DNA from: Verrucomicrobiota bacterium
Lineage (GTDB): Bacteria > Verrucomicrobiota > Verrucomicrobiia > Opitutales > Opitutaceae
Reading direction: 5' to 3'
Assembly: GCA_023426435.1 (NCBI GenBank)
Contig: JAFAAS010000103.1
Span: 1-64,000 of the forward strand
DNA length: 64,000 nt
Positions 16,446 through 24,596 of this stretch are shown here, piece by piece. Made by a program: the position numbers and the translations under genes. How positions within the stretch are numbered: position 1 is the first letter of the stretch; each line of letters opens with the position of its first letter. Below the pieces are notes generated by a model. That model had not been told where the DNA came from and did not search any database. It saw only the letters and a program-made list of their open reading frames with translations.

Positions 16446-17741
16446 ATGCCCAACCTTCCCCGCTCCATCCTCGTCGTCGGCTCCGGCGGACGCGAACACG
16501 CGCTCGTCGCCGCGCTTCATCGTTCGCCTTCCGCCCCCAAGCTCTTCTGCGCGCCCGGCAACCCAGGCATCGCCGAGCTTGCCACCTGCGAAGCCGTCGC
16601 CGCCGATGACGTCCCAGGCCTCGTCGCCCTCGCGCAGCGGTTGAACATCGAATTCGTCGTCGTCGGCCCCGAAGTCCCGCTCGCCCTGGGCCTCGTCGAC
16701 GAACTCGCCAAGATCGGCATCCCCGCCTACGGCCCCAAAGCCGACGGCGCGCGGCTCGAAGCGTCGAAGATCTACACGAAGGAAATCCTTCAAAAATACA
16801 AAATCCCCACCGCGCCCGCCGCGTTCTTCTCCGACCCCGTCGCCGCCATCGATTACATCCGCTCTCGCCCCGCCCCGATCGTCGTCAAAGCCGACGGCCT
16901 CGCCGCCGGCAAGGGCGTCGTTGTCGCCCAAACCCACGCCGAAGCCGAGTCCGCCGTCCACCAGCTCCTCGCCCTCCCCACCCAATCGAAAACCGAAAAT
17001 CCAAATTCGAAAATCCTCATCGAGGACTGCCTCACCGGCGAAGAAACCTCCATCCTCGTCGTCGTCTCCGGCCGCGATTACGTCATCCTCCCGACTTCGC
17101 AGGATCACAAACGCATCGGCGACGGCGACACCGGCCCGAACACCGGCGGCATGGGCACCTACTCGCCCGCCGAGGTCGTCACGCCCGCGCTCCTTGCCCG
17201 CATCGAGCGCGAAATCGTTCGCCCGTCCGTCGACGCCATCGCGTCCGAAGGTATCCATTTCGTGGGGACGCTGTTCATCGGCATCATGCTCACCCCCGAT
17301 GGACCGAGCGTGCTGGAATACAACACCCGTTTCGGCGATCCCGAAACCCAGGTCGTTCTCCCGCGCCTCGAAACCGATTTTCTCGCACTCCTCTGGGCCG
17401 CCACCCAGGGCGAACTCGCGCGCATCCAACTCAAGATTCGCCCGGAACACGCGCTCTGCGTCGTCGTCGCCGCGCGCGGCTACCCCAACTCCTACCCGAA
17501 GGGCGATCTCATCGGTCTCCCAAACATCCTGCCGACGTCCGTCTCGATTTTCCACGCCGGCACCGCACGCAACGCCGCCGGCCATCTCGTCACCAACGGC
17601 GGCCGCGTCCTCGGCGTCACCGCGCTCGCGCCCACGCTCCGCCACGCGTCCGTCGACGCCTACGCCGTCTGCGACGCCATTCAGTGCACGAGCAAATACT
17701 TCCGCCGCGACATCGGTGCCCGCCAGCTTCGCCGCACATGA
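16446..17741 (+). CDS. purD: Phosphoribosylamine-glycine ligase
   Basis: A 431-residue ATP-grasp enzyme that joins glycine to 5-phosphoribosylamine (second step of purine synthesis). VVGSGGREHAL opens the N-domain. ATP-grasp landmarks are VVKADGLAAGKGVVVA, SQDHKRIGDGDTGPNTGGMG and EYNTRFGDPETQ. Codons 181-190 (16986-17015, SKTENPNSKI) are a copy of an intergenic heptad repeat inserted in frame in the loop just before the LIEDCLTGEE strand, where other PurD proteins carry a different loop. All catalytic segments are intact, so the enzyme should work. No Shine-Dalgarno site precedes ATG 16446. Confidence 0.95.
   Translation: MPNLPRSILVVGSGGREHALVAALHRSPSAPKLFCAPGNPGIAELATCEAVAADDVPGLVALAQRLNIEFVVVGPEVPLALGLVDELAKIGIPAYGPKADGARLEASKIYTKEILQKYKIPTAPAAFFSDPVAAIDYIRSRPAPIVVKADGLAAGKGVVVAQTHAEAESAVHQLLALPTQSKTENPNSKILIEDCLTGEETSILVVVSGRDYVILPTSQDHKRIGDGDTGPNTGGMGTYSPAEVVTPALLARIEREIVRPSVDAIASEGIHFVGTLFIGIMLTPDGPSVLEYNTRFGDPETQVVLPRLETDFLALLWAATQGELARIQLKIRPEHALCVVVAARGYPNSYPKGDLIGLPNILPTSVSIFHAGTARNAAGHLVTNGGRVLGVTALAPTLRHASVDAYAVCDAIQCTSKYFRRDIGARQLRRT
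16986..17015. repeat. Heptad-period repeat inside purD
   Basis: Four units of 7 bases plus two: tcgaaaa, ccgaaaa, tccaaat, tcgaaaa, tc. It matches 29 of 30 bases of 18351-18380, an intergenic array 1.3 kb away. It starts exactly at codon 181 of purD and keeps the frame. Confidence 0.9.
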
Positions 17742-17813
17742 TGTCGCCGGATTGCGCTTACCGACTCCGGCCTTTGCAAACCCCGCGTTTTGGTGTCCAT
17801 TCGGCGTTCGCTC

Positions 17814-18299
17814 ATGCCTGATACTGTGCTCGTCGTTTGCACCGCCAACATCTGCCGCAGCCCCATGGCTGCGGGCTTGTTGCAGCACGCTCTGGCCGCC
17901 CAGCCCGAGCCGCTCCGCTCCGTCAAAGTCGAATCGGCCGGCGTCGCCGCCCGCACCGGCGAGCGCGTCTCCGAAAACTCCGTCCTCGCCCTCCGCAAGG
18001 TCGGCATCGACATCTCGCAACACACCAGCCGCGCCCTCACGCAAGAAATGCTCGATCGAGCCGCGGTCATCATCTGCATGACCGAGTCGCATCGCGCGAT
18101 GATCCAGCTCCAGGCCGAGCCGCCGCCGAAACACATTCACCTTTTTCGCGAGTTCATGCCCGACGGCGCCGACAAGGAAATCCCCGACCCCTTCGGCGGC
18201 CCGCTCAAGATCTACGAGATCTCCCGCGACGAGATGGTCGAAGCCATCCCCTCACTGGTCGAATATCTCAAAACGCGGCTGACCTCCAAGTCGCAGTGA
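17814..18299 (+). CDS. Low-molecular-weight protein-tyrosine/arginine phosphatase
   Basis: A 161-residue LMW-PTP. The P-loop CTANICRSP (Cys-x5-Arg-Ser) begins at residue 9, and the general-acid segment IPDPFGGP is present near residue 124. Such enzymes remove phosphate from tyrosine (for example on BY-kinases) or arginine. The CTANICRSPMA form of the loop resembles the YwlE/Ptp type more than ArsC. ATG 17814 sits at the standard distance from the P-loop. The A of its TGA stop (18299) is the first base of a heptad array. Confidence 0.9.
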   Translation: MPDTVLVVCTANICRSPMAAGLLQHALAAQPEPLRSVKVESAGVAARTGERVSENSVLALRKVGIDISQHTSRALTQEMLDRAAVIICMTESHRAMIQLQAEPPPKHIHLFREFMPDGADKEIPDPFGGPLKIYEISRDEMVEAIPSLVEYLKTRLTSKSQ

Positions 18300-18380
18300 T
18301 TTTGGATTCCCGCCTTTCGATTTTCGATTCTAGCTGAGCCTTCCGCCGATTCGAAAATCGAAAATCCAAATTCGAAAATC
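18299..18380. repeat. Inverted pair of heptad-period arrays between the LMW-PTP gene and glyA
   Basis: Left arm 18299-18333 reads in 7-base units attttgg, attcccg, cctttcg, attttcg, attctag. Right arm 18351-18380 reads tcgaaaa, tcgaaaa, tccaaat, tcgaaaa, tc. The stretches 18315-18330 and 18349-18364 are complementary with one mismatch region, so the RNA could fold into a long AT-rich hairpin. The right arm is nearly identical to the insert in purD. Confidence 0.85.
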
Positions 18381-18396
18381 GCCTGACACTCCTCTC

Positions 18397-19665
18397 ATGC
18401 TCAACGCCTCGCCGCTTCAATCCCTCGACCCGCTCGTTTACTCCGCCATCTCGGAGGAGTTTCACCGCCAGCAGAGCCACATCGAGCTGATCGCCTCCGA
18501 AAACTTCACCTACCCCGCCGTCATGGAGGCGCAGGGCAGCGTCCTCACCAACAAATACGCCGAGGGCTATCCCGCGAAGCGTTGGTATGGCGGTTGTGAA
18601 TACGTCGACAAGATCGAGCTCCTCGCCATCGAGCGCGCCAAACAACTCTTCGGCGCCGAGCACGCCAACGTCCAGCCGCACTCCGGCGCCCAAGCCAACG
18701 CCGCCGTTTACGCCGCCGTCCTCCAGCCGGGCGACAAGGTTCTCGGCATGAACCTCTCCCACGGCGGCCACCTCACGCACGGCAATCCCGCCAATTTCTC
18801 CGGCAAGCTTTACAACTTCTGCCAATACGGCGTTCGCGAAGACAACGGCCTCATCGACTACGACGAGCTCGCCACTGTCGCCCAACGCGAAAAGCCGAAG
18901 ATGATCACCGTCGGCGCCTCCGCCTACTCGCGCATCATCGACTTCGCCCGCATGGCCGAAATCGCTCAAAGCGTCGGCGCGCTCCTCTTCGCCGACATCG
19001 CGCACATCGCCGGCCTCGTCGCCGCAGGCGTCCATCCGTCGCCCGTCCCGCACGCCGATTTCGTCACGACGACCACCCACAAAACCCTTCGCGGCCCGCG
19101 CGGCGGTCTCATCATGTGCAAGGCCGCACACGCCAAAGCGATCGATTCCGCCGTCTTCCCCGGCACCCAAGGCGGTCCGCTCATGCACGTCATCGCCGCG
19201 AAAGCCGTCTGCTTCGGCGAATGCCTCAAACCCGAGTTCAAGGCCTACTCCGAGCAAATCGTCAAAAACGCCAAGGCCCTCGCCGCCGCCTTCCTCTCGC
19301 GCGGCTACAAGCTCGTTTCCGGCGGCACCGACAATCACCTCTTCCTCGTCGACCTCCGCACCAAGTTCCCCGAACTCACCGCGAAGAAAGCCCAGGAGAC
19401 CCTCGATCTCGCGAACATCACGTGTAACAAAAACACCGTGCCGTTTGAAACACGCTCTCCGTTTCAAGGCTCCGGCATCCGCCTCGGCACGCCCGCGGTC
19501 ACGAGCCGCGGCTTCAAGGAAGCCGACATGGAAGAAATCGCTTCGTGCATCGACGCCGTCCTCGCCGCTATCGGCACCGACCGCGAACCGACCGCGATCG
19601 CCGACACCAAGAAGCGCGTCGTCGCCCTCAGCGCCCGCTTCCCGCTCCCTTATCGGCTCGCCTAA
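18397..19665 (+). CDS. glyA: Serine hydroxymethyltransferase
   Basis: A 422-residue PLP enzyme interconverting serine and glycine with tetrahydrofolate, feeding one-carbon and purine metabolism. IELIASENFTYPAV is the N-terminal signature, and the PLP lysine lies in TTTHKTLRGPRGG. NKYAEGYPAKRWYGGCE and LGTPAVTSRGF are also present. Length is normal for bacteria. ATG 18397 follows a pyrimidine-rich leader without a Shine-Dalgarno site. Purine genes nearby (purD) make metabolic sense but are not overlapping. It is followed by a terminator at 19671. Confidence 0.96.
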   Translation: MLNASPLQSLDPLVYSAISEEFHRQQSHIELIASENFTYPAVMEAQGSVLTNKYAEGYPAKRWYGGCEYVDKIELLAIERAKQLFGAEHANVQPHSGAQANAAVYAAVLQPGDKVLGMNLSHGGHLTHGNPANFSGKLYNFCQYGVREDNGLIDYDELATVAQREKPKMITVGASAYSRIIDFARMAEIAQSVGALLFADIAHIAGLVAAGVHPSPVPHADFVTTTTHKTLRGPRGGLIMCKAAHAKAIDSAVFPGTQGGPLMHVIAAKAVCFGECLKPEFKAYSEQIVKNAKALAAAFLSRGYKLVSGGTDNHLFLVDLRTKFPELTAKKAQETLDLANITCNKNTVPFETRSPFQGSGIRLGTPAVTSRGFKEADMEEIASCIDAVLAAIGTDREPTAIADTKKRVVALSARFPLPYRLA

Positions 19666-19670
19666 CGGCG

Positions 19671-19696
19671 AAACCCGGCGCCTTCGCCGGGTTTTC
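19671..19696 (+). terminator. Intrinsic terminator after glyA
   Basis: Arms aaacccggcg (19671-19680) and cgccgggttt (19685-19694) pair around loop cctt, followed by a short T-rich stretch. Confidence 0.8.
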
Positions 19697-19703
19697 CTTC
19701 GTC

Positions 19704-19730
19704 GTAGCAGCACGCCTCCGTGCGTGCTGG
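19704..19730. repeat. Dispersed GTAG hairpin
   Basis: GTAG-CAGCAC-GCCTCCGTGC-GTGCTG-G: a 6-bp outer stem with a partly paired interior. It begins with the same GTAG as the other hairpins and lies right after the glyA terminator. Confidence 0.5.
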
Positions 19731-19786
19731 CTCGCGACCATCGCATCGGCCGACACCTCCGCCTGCCGCGCCGCTGACGGCCGATC

Positions 19787-20434
19787 TTACTTCTCGCTCG
19801 CCGCTTCGTCGGCCTGCAACCGCCGCGCCATCGGCGCCAGCCGGCTCAACATCAAACTGGGCGGCGGCGACGAATCCACGAGCGCAAGAAACTTCTCGCG
19901 TCGCTTCACGAGCACCTCCCTGAGCTGCTCCTTCTGCGTCTCGTCCAAATTCAAATCCTTCACGTTCCACTCGAGCCGCATCGGCACCACCACGATCGCG
20001 AGCATCTTGTGCAGCGGCTTCTGCTGCAGGTTTACGATCTCCTCGGGCGTAAGCGGCGTGGGAAGATTCCACTCCTTGTCTTCCTGCGCGCGCAAATCCG
20101 CATACTTCTTCACGATCTTGTGGAAAACTTCGCGCTGATCCGGACGCAGGAGCGCGTCGATGTCGCGATCGAGTTCGCGATCGATCTCCAACATCCGCAG
20201 CCGGAACTTCTCCACCTCGGGCCCGAGTTGGCGCAATTGCGCCGCGATCTTCGCCACATCCGGCGACGGGGCCGCCGGTTCCGTCTTCGCCGGACCCTTG
20301 TTGCCCGAAAGCTCGCTCAACAGCTGCGGCGGCGGCGGCACCTTGCACGAGGTGCGCTCCGCCCAGCGGCCAGCCACAAAGCCAGCCCCAAGCACCACAA
20401 CGGTGAGAAGCGCAATCAGAACCCGCTGCTTCAT
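19787..20434 (-). CDS. Membrane-anchored Spy/CpxP-like protein in an ECF sigma operon
   Basis: A 215-residue protein with an N-terminal membrane anchor (residues 5-21, VLIALLTVVVLGAGFVAGR). The rest is mostly charged helix, including RPDQREVFHKIVKKYADLRAQ and LNLDETQKEQLREVLVKRREK. The second resembles the LTxxQxxxL-type helices of the Spy/CpxP/periplasmic metal-sensor superfamily, so I place it there tentatively. It would face the periplasm. Its ATG overlaps the stop of the 89-residue membrane protein (ATGA), and that gene overlaps the sigma factor, so all three are cotranslated. It may sense envelope stress or metals for the sigma factor; that is inference. Confidence 0.6.
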   Translation of the reverse strand: MKQRVLIALLTVVVLGAGFVAGRWAERTSCKVPPPPQLLSELSGNKGPAKTEPAAPSPDVAKIAAQLRQLGPEVEKFRLRMLEIDRELDRDIDALLRPDQREVFHKIVKKYADLRAQEDKEWNLPTPLTPEEIVNLQQKPLHKMLAIVVVPMRLEWNVKDLNLDETQKEQLREVLVKRREKFLALVDSSPPPSLMLSRLAPMARRLQADEAASEK

Positions 20435-20700
20435 CGCACCTGACCCAGGCGCTCCATCTCCGCCGCCACCGCTTCCCAGCCGGCGAGATTGCGCGCCGTC
20501 TCATCCGCCGCTTGCCGCGAATGGACAAAAAAGATCGCTGCCAGACAAACCGCCGCCGTCGCGGCGCTCAGCAAGCATTGGCTGTAAAAGGTCGGCGCCA
20601 GATCGCGTGCGGCCCGCAGCGTCCGTTCCGCAAATCCGGGACGGAGCATCGCCGCCCCGTGCTCCTGCAAGGCGAGCCAGGCGTAAGATTCAGGTTTCAT
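20431..20700 (-). CDS. Small single-pass membrane protein, candidate anti-sigma factor
   Basis: An 89-residue protein with one membrane helix, about residues 37-58 (SQCLLSAATAAVCLAAIFFV), a 35-residue N-terminal cytoplasmic segment and a short C-terminal tail. I recognise no family. It overlaps the sigma gene by 11 bases and the next gene by 4, which makes it a firm operon member. Position directly after an ECF sigma gene is where anti-sigma factors usually lie. It lacks the HxxxCxxC zinc motif of ZAS anti-sigma factors, and the cytoplasmic part is short, so the role is only suggested by context. Confidence 0.6.
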   Translation of the reverse strand: MKPESYAWLALQEHGAAMLRPGFAERTLRAARDLAPTFYSQCLLSAATAAVCLAAIFFVHSRQAADETARNLAGWEAVAAEMERLGQVR

Positions 20701-21343
20701 GTGGTCTTTGATAATACTGACGAAGCTTTTCCCGCGCACGATGCAAGCGGGCTTTGACCGCCATCACGCTCGTCCCGGTCGCCTCCGCCATTTCGACCTG
20801 GCTCCGGCCTTCCTGCGCGAGCGCCAGCAACGCGCGATCCTTCGGCGGCAATTGCTGCAACGCATGCCGCAAGGCGTCCAACTCCTCGCTGTCCACCGCG
20901 CCCGGAGGCTCCGGAATGTTTTCGTGCTCCGCCGCGAAGGGCGTGAAAATCCGCCTCAGCTTCTGCCGCCGCAAATGATCGATGCACGTATTGCGCGCCA
21001 GCCGGAAGAGCCACGCCTCGAACTGCGCCACGTCGTGCAAACGCGCCAGCGCCCGGATCATCTTGATGAACACCTGCTGCGCCAGATCCTCCACCGCATC
21101 CGGCCGCCCCGTGATCGCGTAAACGAATCCCGCAATCCGCCGCTGATAATTGAAAATGAGCGTGCGCTGGGCTCCTTCGTCCCCCTCCTGCGCCTGCCGA
21201 ACGAGCTCGGCGAGCGCGGCCGCTGCAGACTGATCCGTGCGTGCGCATTCGTCAGTTGGGCCTGACGGGGGAGCTGTGGGAAGGTTGCGGATTTGGTCTT
21301 CCTCCCGGACCCGCGTTCCCCGTGCAACACTTCTTATCGGCAT
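20690..21343 (-). CDS. ECF-type sigma-70 family RNA polymerase sigma factor
   Basis: A 217-residue sigma factor with region 2 (AVEDLAQQVFIKMIRALARL, then FEAWLFRLARNTCIDHLRRQ) and region 4 helix-turn-helix (SQVEMAEATGTSVMAVKARL). Region 3 is absent, as in ECF factors. ATG 21343 gives a 45-residue unstructured N-terminal extension (TAPPSGPTDE); a start nearer to the conserved core is also possible. It leads a three-gene overlapping operon with a small membrane protein and a Spy-like protein, which suggests control by an envelope signal. Confidence 0.85.
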   Translation of the reverse strand: MPIRSVARGTRVREEDQIRNLPTAPPSGPTDECARTDQSAAAALAELVRQAQEGDEGAQRTLIFNYQRRIAGFVYAITGRPDAVEDLAQQVFIKMIRALARLHDVAQFEAWLFRLARNTCIDHLRRQKLRRIFTPFAAEHENIPEPPGAVDSEELDALRHALQQLPPKDRALLALAQEGRSQVEMAEATGTSVMAVKARLHRAREKLRQYYQRPHET

Positions 21344-21426
21344 GATTTGATTCTCTGCAGACTTACGGCCCCGAAAAGCAACGCACTCCGCGGCACAGTG
21401 CAAGCTCCCGCTTCGCCCTGCCCATT

Positions 21427-21453
21427 GTAAGGCGGGGTCCCCCGCCCCCGCCG
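21427..21453. repeat. Dispersed GTA(A/G)G hairpin, GC-rich
   Basis: GTAAGGCGGGG-TCCCCCG-CCCCCGCC. It shares its opening and the GGCGGGGTC arm with the copy at 32738-32764. It lies between the sigma operon and the histidine kinase. Confidence 0.6.
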
Positions 21454-21485
21454 TTTAGCTTGGAAACGCCAACCACCCGCAACGC

Positions 21486-22667
21486 CTACTGCAGCATCCT
21501 CACCCGCCGGTCTTTCCGCGGAAATTGCAGCGTCACCAGCGTGCCCACCCCTTCCTTGCTCTCGATCCCAATCTGCCCGCCATGATCGCGCATGATCCGC
21601 TGCACGATCATCAAACCCAACCCGCTGCCGCCCACTTTCGTCGTGTGATACGGCTGAAAAAGCCTCACCAGATCCTCCTGCTTGATCCCGGCGCCGTTGT
21701 CGCCGAACAACAAATACACGTTGTCGTCATCCGCATGCGTGCGAATCCGCAACCGCCCGCCCGGCTGCATCGCCTCCACCGCATTCTTCGTGATGTTGAA
21801 GAACACCTGCTTCAGCTGATTCCGATCCGCCATGATCACCGGCAAATCGCGCGGCGTCTCCGCTTCGATCTCGATCCCGCGATCCGCCAGCTCGCTGTGC
21901 TGAAACCGCAGCACTTCAGCCAGCACATCCGTGACCAGCGTCTCCGCCAAATCCGGCGGACGCGGCCGGATCGCCTCCAGAAAATTCGTGATGATCCCGT
22001 CGAGCCGCTGCACTTCCGCCTGACACACCGCAATCGAATCCGCCAGCGCCGCACTGTCCTTGTCGCGCGCTCCTTTCAACTTCTTCAACCGCCGCTCGAT
22101 CAACTGCAGGTGAATCGTCAGCGAGTTCAACGGATTCCCCAACTCGTGCGCCACCCCCGCCGCCAGCAACAAAATCGACGAGGTCCGCTCGCTCTCGATG
22201 CGCGCCTCGGTCGAAAGCTTGTCGCGCGTGATATCCGATAAAATCACCGCAAACTTCCTCGTCGCCGCGCGCCCTTCCCCCCGAAACGGCACCATGTAAA
22301 GCCGCACCGTCCTCGGCTCCGGATACGTCAGCTCAAACTCCCGCGCCACCACCGGCATCGCCGTCACACCTTCCGCCTCCAGCGCCGGCTCGAGCGACTT
22401 CCTCAACCCCGGCGCCAGCCGCCACAAGGTCTGCCCGCTCAAATCCTCGTCCGCCAACCCGATCAACCGCTGCGCCGCCCGATTCGCATATTCGATATGC
22501 CCGCCCGCCCCAATCACCAGCACGCCTTCCTGCAGCGTATTGAAGATGTCTTCGAACAGCCCGCGCTCCCGCGCCAGCCGCTGCACGAGATTCGCCAGGT
22601 TCACCGCGTCCAGCGTCTCGACACGGCCAAGCACACGATCGAGCGATGAGTTCTTCTTCCCAGGCAT
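21486..22667 (-). CDS. PAS-domain sensor histidine kinase (NtrB-like), orphan
   Basis: A 393-residue cytoplasmic kinase. A PAS domain covers about 35-150 (LQEGVLVIGAGGHIEYANRAAQRLIG). The HisKA H-box is GVAHELGNPLNSL. The HATPase domain has the N-box FFNITKNAVEAM, G1 DNGAGIKQEDL and G2 GGSGLGLMIVQRI. It has no membrane helix, so it senses an internal signal. No response regulator or sigma-54 regulator is adjacent; the lone receiver at 60059 is 37 kb away. ATG 22667 begins the protein at the expected place. It follows rnhB across a 55-base gap that contains a heptad array. Confidence 0.9.
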   Translation of the reverse strand: MPGKKNSSLDRVLGRVETLDAVNLANLVQRLARERGLFEDIFNTLQEGVLVIGAGGHIEYANRAAQRLIGLADEDLSGQTLWRLAPGLRKSLEPALEAEGVTAMPVVAREFELTYPEPRTVRLYMVPFRGEGRAATRKFAVILSDITRDKLSTEARIESERTSSILLLAAGVAHELGNPLNSLTIHLQLIERRLKKLKGARDKDSAALADSIAVCQAEVQRLDGIITNFLEAIRPRPPDLAETLVTDVLAEVLRFQHSELADRGIEIEAETPRDLPVIMADRNQLKQVFFNITKNAVEAMQPGGRLRIRTHADDDNVYLLFGDNGAGIKQEDLVRLFQPYHTTKVGGSGLGLMIVQRIMRDHGGQIGIESKEGVGTLVTLQFPRKDRRVRMLQ

Positions 22668-22679
22668 GAAAAGTGAAAA

Positions 22680-22721
22680 TGCCTCTCAACTCCCCAACCC
22701 TCAACTCTCAACTCTCGCCCC
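22680..22721. repeat. Heptad-period array between rnhB and the histidine kinase
   Basis: In 7-base units: tgcctct, caactcc, ccaaccc, tcaactc, tcaactc, tcgcccc. Two adjacent units are identical and the rest are degenerate in phase. It ends 1 base before the rnhB stop codon. Confidence 0.75.
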
Positions 22722-22722
22722 C

Positions 22723-23484
22723 TCACCCTTCCTCAAACATCTGCATCTGCGCCGGATCGACCCGCACCGCCAGCAGCTTCCGCAGGAACATCTCCCGATG
22801 CTCCAAACACCGCCCCAGCCGCAACACCGCCTCGCGATGCTCTTCCGTGCCGTAGCCTTTGTGCTGCGCGAATCCATATCCTGGATACTTCGCATCCAGC
22901 TCGCACATCAAGCGGTCCCGCGCCACCTTCGCCACGATCGACGCCATCGCGATGCAGAGCGACCGCGCGTCGCCGTTCACGAGCGCCGTGTGCGGATACG
23001 GAAAATTCCGCAGCGGCAACCCGTCGATCATCACCCGCGCCGACACCGTCGGCACAAACGCCGCCCGCTCCTCCAAGGTCGTGAACAAATCCGGCTCCGC
23101 CTTCCGCTCGAACGCTTCCGGCGGATGAATCGCCTCCAACGCCCGCCGCATCGCCAGCTTCGTCGCTCCAAGAATGTTCCACTGCGCAATCTCCTCCACG
23201 CCCGCCACGCCGAAATGCGCGTGAATCAATCCATTCGCCGCCAGCGTCTCGAACTCGTTCCACAACTCTTCCCGCTGCTCCGACGACAACAGCTTCGAGT
23301 CGTTCACCCGCCCCGCCTTCGTCAGCGCCCACCGGCACTCCAGAAACTCCCGCGTCACCAACACCGCCGCCGCCACCACCGGCCCCGCAAACGCGCCGCG
23401 CCCCACCTCATCCACCCCAATGAGGCTCCCCACATCCGCGATCTGCTTCAGATCGAACGCCCGCAACTGTCTCCGTTTCGGCAT
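22723..23484 (-). CDS. rnhB: Ribonuclease HII
   Basis: A 253-residue type 2 RNase H that nicks RNA in RNA-DNA hybrids, including single misinserted ribonucleotides. The signature GVDEVGRGAFAGPVV carries the first Asp-Glu pair; NDSKLL, MIDGLPLR and NGDARSLCIAMASIVAK carry the other active-site region. It is slightly longer than the usual 200-230 residues because of an insertion around 115-145 (RKAEPDLFTTLEERAAF). ATG 23484 is the first in frame. An RNase HIII gene lies next to it in the same direction, 96 bases away. Confidence 0.93.
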   Translation of the reverse strand: MPKRRQLRAFDLKQIADVGSLIGVDEVGRGAFAGPVVAAAVLVTREFLECRWALTKAGRVNDSKLLSSEQREELWNEFETLAANGLIHAHFGVAGVEEIAQWNILGATKLAMRRALEAIHPPEAFERKAEPDLFTTLEERAAFVPTVSARVMIDGLPLRNFPYPHTALVNGDARSLCIAMASIVAKVARDRLMCELDAKYPGYGFAQHKGYGTEEHREAVLRLGRCLEHREMFLRKLLAVRVDPAQMQMFEEG

Positions 23485-23508
23485 TACAATTCAGTGAATA
23501 ACAAACCT

Positions 23509-23535
23509 GTCATTCTGAGCGAAGCGAAGAATCCA
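23509..23535. repeat. Conserved 27-mer intergenic repeat, copy 2
   Basis: gtcattctgagcgaagcg followed by aagaatcca; 26 of 27 bases match the copy at 16379-16405. It lies between rnhC and rnhB. Confidence 0.75.
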
Positions 23536-23580
23536 CGGCCTCATTCGCCTCTGCCTCACGCCAACGAGAAACTCCCTTCC

Positions 23581-24585
23581 TCACCACTCCATCCTCTCCT
23601 TCGGCTCCTTCAACGGCAACTCGTCCAGCTTCCCCGCCGCCGAGACAACTTCATACGCCGTCCGGAAATGCAGCTTCGCAAACTCCCCCAACGCCCGCGC
23701 GCCAAATTTCGCGATGATCTCATGCGCCTGCTGCTTCACCAGCGGCCCCGCGCCTTTCTGCAACTTCGCCCCAAACCGCTTCGACAACAGATTCATCTGC
23801 CGCACGAATTCCGCCCGCGCCACCACCGACGCCGCCGCGACCACCGGATCTTCTTCCGCCTTCGTCCGCATCCGCAGATCGAAATCCTTCACCCCTTTTT
23901 TCGCCAGCTCCCGCTGCGCCAGCGGCTGCTCCGAAAACTGGTCCAACAATCCCCACGACACCCGCTTCGCCGTCAGCGCCTGCTCCAGCGCCGTCGCATG
24001 CTGCCACGCCAGCAACCGGTTCAAATTCGCCCCCGGCCGCGACATCAACTCATTGTATTTCGGCATCCCGCAATAACAGGTCCGCACCACCACGCCCGGC
24101 GTCTCCCGAATCGCCCTATCCAATTCCAGGATACGCGTCTCCGTGATCTTCTTCGAATCCTGCACACCCGCCTTCCGCCAGCCTTCGATCGCCGGCCGTT
24201 CCGCAATCACCGTCGCCGCAACCACCGGCCCAAAAAAATCGCCCTTTCCGCTCTCGTCCAACCCCGCGTGCGGCTCGAACCAATCCGGATGCAACACCTC
24301 GTCGTAGCCCAGCTTCGGCGCGCCCGTGACCTCCGGCTCGAGCGTCATCGTCACAAACTCCTCCGTCCCTTTCCCCGCGATCACGACCTTCCCGCTCGTG
24401 TAAGCCGACACGTTCATCTTCGCCGCGTCCGACTTGTAAGCGAACCGCGTGTAAGCGACTTCGAATGGCGTAAACCCCCGCGCTTCGCAGATCGCGCGCA
24501 GCTTCTCCATCTGCGCGTCATCGAGCTTCACCGTGTAGCTCGCCAGCTTCTTCGGCGCGTCATCCTCGTTCTGCTTTTTCGCCAT
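23581..24585 (-). CDS. rnhC: Ribonuclease HIII
   Basis: A 334-residue RNase HIII. It has the N-terminal DUF3378/TBP-like substrate-binding domain (about 12-105) that separates HIII from HII, and the catalytic signature GLDESGKGDFFGPVV with DSKKITETR, LLDQFSEQ and AAASVVARAEFV. It cuts RNA in RNA-DNA hybrids. ATG 24585 (MAKKQNEDD) is chosen because the frame upstream runs into a nonamer repeat and yields a low-complexity arginine-rich extension. It runs toward rnhB on the same strand and is divergent from mutY. Confidence 0.92.
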   Translation of the reverse strand: MAKKQNEDDAPKKLASYTVKLDDAQMEKLRAICEARGFTPFEVAYTRFAYKSDAAKMNVSAYTSGKVVIAGKGTEEFVTMTLEPEVTGAPKLGYDEVLHPDWFEPHAGLDESGKGDFFGPVVAATVIAERPAIEGWRKAGVQDSKKITETRILELDRAIRETPGVVVRTCYCGMPKYNELMSRPGANLNRLLAWQHATALEQALTAKRVSWGLLDQFSEQPLAQRELAKKGVKDFDLRMRTKAEEDPVVAAASVVARAEFVRQMNLLSKRFGAKLQKGAGPLVKQQAHEIIAKFGARALGEFAKLHFRTAYEVVSAAGKLDELPLKEPKERMEW

Positions 24586-24596
24586 GGAAGACCATA

